A DNA stretch of 64,000 nucleotides, taken from the NCBI GenBank assembly GCA_964017155.1, contig OZ024860.1, positions 47,836,752 to 47,900,751 on the forward strand, read 5' to 3'. Position 1 is the first letter of the stretch; each line of letters begins with the position of its first letter. Under the pieces are notes generated by a model. The model made no database searches. It was not told the origin of the DNA and saw only the letters and a program-made list of their open reading frames with translations. The position numbers and the translations under genes are program-made. Source of the stretch: Oasisia sp. SBJ-2009. Taxonomy: Eukaryota > Annelida > Polychaeta > Sabellida > Siboglinidae. Of the stretch, positions 61,215 to 64,000 are shown piece after piece.

Positions 61215-62989
61215 GTAAGTTAATCTTTTGTGTTATGATTTTTAATTCAGTCGCTTTAGTTTGTAAATAAAATCAATTATGCAATGCTTAGTCACTATGC
61301 ATAATTCTGAGTGTATCCTAATTGTCAATATGTGATTGAAGTTACTTAAGTGAACAGAAAAAATATTTGCTATTAAAATATAATGTTTAGGTCACTGGAC
61401 AGCAATATGTATACTTACTCAAAATTTGCTAAGGATCACACAATGTTTGTAATGGAACAATCTTGAAATGGCAGCCATCCAGAGACTCATTGGAAGCATG
61501 ACACGCCGTTGTCTGGCTGTGATTGCATCACACAAGCTGCTGACAGTTGTTGCTGCTGGTAATTGAACTGATTGGGACATTTTCATGACTTGGAGTAACA
61601 TTCTGAAACCTCCATTTTGGGGGTCTGGGGAAAACCTCCATTTCGGGGGTCTGCTTCTTTGATGACAGAACGCATGTTACCTATTGTTCACATTTGATAT
61701 ATAGCAATGCAATTCAGGAAATAAACATGTCCACGAATACATGCTATTTTTAGTTTTTGTGTGATACACATGCAGTAAAATATAATATAGCCCTAAATAG
61801 TGATCCCTAGCAAAATGTGAGTAGTATTTTTGAACATATTTTGTAGATTCACTTCTAGAAATCTCAGATTTGAGTGTTCATGCACACGAAGAGTAAGACA
61901 TTTGTGACCTGTTCTAACGAAATGAGTCATATGTCAGCAAACTTGATTTCGAGAAAACACCGTATAAACATTGCATGGTGAAATGTGACGATTTTGACTT
62001 TTCATTACCAAAGCACACTTTAATGTATTTTCTATCATCTGGCAGTGCATATTTGCCATTTATATTACTATTTAGTACATTTTATAACCTTTTTAGAAAG
62101 GCTACGTAACATTTCACACATTAATTTTGTCGCATTCTTCGGGGTTTCCCTCGCCGCATGGCTGACATATTTGGTACTACGGGAAAGCCCAACATTCCCA
62201 CAGTCTGAATCTCCTAGCAGAATTCTTCAATTACGTCAATTTCAGCCAATAGGAACGTTTATCTGAGAGCCCTATTTTGTAAACAAACGTCACTAGCTGT
62301 GAACCGCGGTCCCCTGATTGGCTTAAAACTGCGAACGCGTTTTTGCACCATTGGAAAGCTTAATAAGTATTCTTTCCAATGATCATACTAACCAATTTTT
62401 TGGACATGTGTCTCATTTTGTTAGAACAGGTCACATTTTCATAAGTTGATGTTGGTTGGTACTAATATCTGTTAAACTGCTAGTTAAGCAAAGTTACAAA
62501 TATATTCATGTTGGTGTTCAGGAACACATGTTTGTGTTCAGTGTATTTGTAAGCTTCTTGTTTATGATCTGTAACATCGTTTGTTTTCCTTACTTTTGAG
62601 TGGCCGCGCCCTTCCCGCTTAGAGGTGTGCCCCTAATAAACCCTAATTAAAGCAGCTGTGCCTGGCTCCGTTTACTTTATAAAGAAGACACAAACACCTA
62701 GTGAAGGTTACATGGCAATCCCAACAGTTTAATAATAAAGGATAGCCTGGCGCTCACCAGTTGCGAGCGCGCGGCTGATTGACGTATACTATGTAATACA
62801 ATATAACATAAAGCATGTAAACATAACTAAATTCTACCGTACAATCAGCTACTTGAATATAATATTGACTACAATAATAAGAACGTAAAGGGGGGGAACA
62901 AAAACCCCACCCTCCACTGGTATAGTGGAGCCAATCCCCCACTGTTTTAATGTTGTGGGAGGATCAAATATCTAGTTTTCTGAATAACA

Positions 62990-63060
62990 CACCTGTTTCC
63001 CCATCTATGTGACGAGTGAGGTGGGCCATCTTGCTGTTTTTCTAAGCCACCTCACTCAAA
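62990..63060. repeat. Dispersed repeat, second copy of 60,380-60,445
   Basis: The string gtttccccatctatgtga followed by aggtgggc...gctgtttttct occurs at both places in the same orientation. It is an unidentified interspersed repeat. Confidence 0.55.
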
Positions 63061-63402
63061 ATATGCCAGAATTGTCACCTCGTAGTTATTTCTTGCTATA
63101 AACCTGTTGCTACGTTGTAGACTTGTAGTTATGCATTTGTTGCAATCAAGAGGCTATCATCGCAAAAGGAGTTAGTTGGCGAGGACTATTGGATGCACGT
63201 GGTAATGGGTGCTTGGACTCAGTTGACTATAGAATATCTATAATTTATCTCAAGCATATCTGTAAATACATCATATACAATTAATTATACTTATTCTTAC
63301 ATGTGTCCAAAACATACGTCTACTTTCCCTGTTGCGGTTATGTTTTAAACACTGAAAAAATGTATTATGTTAATAAAAAAATATATTGTATTTGTTTTAT
63401 AG

Positions 63403-63453
63403 AAGTACTGAGGAAACTGCTGATGAGTCTGGATTTGCTGATTCAAGCAAAGA
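63403..63453 (+). CDS. Putative 51-nt exon, repeat type, copy 1
   Basis: Acceptor ttttatag and donor AGA|GTAAGC. In phase 2 it reads STEETADESGFADSSKE. The same size, phase and partial sequence recur at 63,658, suggesting tandem exon duplication. The serine/acidic composition resembles a disordered region. Confidence 0.35.
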
Positions 63454-63657
63454 GTAAGCCATCTGTTAATTTGATATTTATTGGTTCTACAATTCCTTTG
63501 TTTGTGTTTATTTACAGCTTCAGCTCATGTTGGTGTTTGGGACACATGTTTCTATTCATGTATTCCTTCCTGTTTTGTTCAGAAACACATGTTTGTGTTC
63601 GATGTATTGTTTGAATACAGTAGTTTTAAGATCATTGCTATTATAATAATTTGTCAG

Positions 63658-63708
63658 CCTAAATGAGGCAGCAGCTGACGTCTCCACATCTGTCGGTACA
63701 AGCAAAAA
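63658..63708 (+). CDS. Putative 51-nt exon, repeat type, copy 2
   Basis: Acceptor tttgtcag and donor AAA|GTATGT. In phase 2 it reads LNEAAADVSTSVGTSKK, alignable to the 63,403 exon (E-x-x-A-D-x-S...S-K) and identical in length. A homologous pair with the same phase is better evidence than either exon alone. Confidence 0.35.
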
Positions 63709-64000
63709 GTATGTAATACAACATAATTACGTTCAATGTACTGAATCCATTCAAAATAACTGTTGACTGGCCGTTTTGTTGGTAATAATAATGATTTATC
63801 TTGTATGTTGCCACTGATGTTTTGATGCCATTCACCAGTTCGTTCCAAAATGTAGCTCGAGTTTATGTACACTATAAGTGTTTAATCAATCAAAAAGTAG
63901 CATAAGCATAAAAGCAAACCTGTATTAATACAGTTTATATTTTATTAATGGCCACTCTCCACAATTATACCATTTCAGAAACTTAACTTTTCAATAAATG

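Overview
This is animal (metazoan) genomic DNA: AT-rich, full of microsatellites, non-LTR retrotransposon fragments, a tRNA-derived SINE and TTAA-flanked DNA transposons, with small exons bounded by GT/AG introns. The gene content (an expanded eel-fucolectin/tachylectin-4/pentraxin-1, or FTP, F-type-lectin-like family plus a chitin-binding type-2 module) fits a marine invertebrate, most plausibly a mollusc or another lophotrochozoan. That assignment is an inference.

From about 1.1 to 49.07 kb the + strand carries one very large gene, or the 3' part of one. Each FTP-like domain is encoded by two exons. Exon A (about 200-260 nt) carries the NLAxGKxxxQSS, AVDG and WWQVDL motifs and, in many copies, ends at a CC pair. 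Exon B (about 190-240 nt) carries VIEA, the GETRxIxC/GxVGRxVRI block and LCEVxVYG. I can place 14 open A exons and 16 open B exons. Every boundary I checked is phase 1, so each half-domain exon is a symmetric 1-1 cassette. Short phase-1 linker exons, one orphan B exon, one truncated A exon and two relic B exons also occur. The gene ends with a linker exon with three N-glycosylation sequons and a terminal six-cysteine chitin-binding (CBM14/peritrophin-A-like) exon with a TAA stop at 49,066-49,068. The 5' end lies outside the window. Total recognised coding is roughly 2,280 codons. The product is probably secreted or matrix-bound and may tether lectin-like modules to chitin.

The introns record the history of the array. 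A 3.84-kb THAP-encoding element (18,104-21,947, TTAA target duplication, 16-bp inverted ends; Kolobok-like) sits in one copy of a segmental duplication, and the other copy (24.2-25.6 kb) keeps the empty TTAA site. A second segmental duplication (about 22.48-24.12 and 40.26-41.96 kb) contains a complete A+B exon pair. A 3.2-kb inverted-repeat element flanked by TTTTAA fills the 9.6-12.8 kb intron. LINE fragments lie at 3.9-4.3, 16.0-17.0, 39.0-40.3, 42.5-43.7 and 45.3-46.2 kb.

From 49.1 to 64 kb there is 3' flank, a 1-kb AT-microsatellite tract (52.5-53.5 kb), a possible promoter near 53.8 kb, and a weakly supported second + strand gene made of tiny exons (first ATG at 54,411). I do not recognise its product and its reading frame is unresolved; it contains two homologous 51-nt exons at 63.4-63.7 kb. 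I found no tRNA or rRNA genes apart from the tRNA-like SINE head, and no CRISPR or prokaryotic features.
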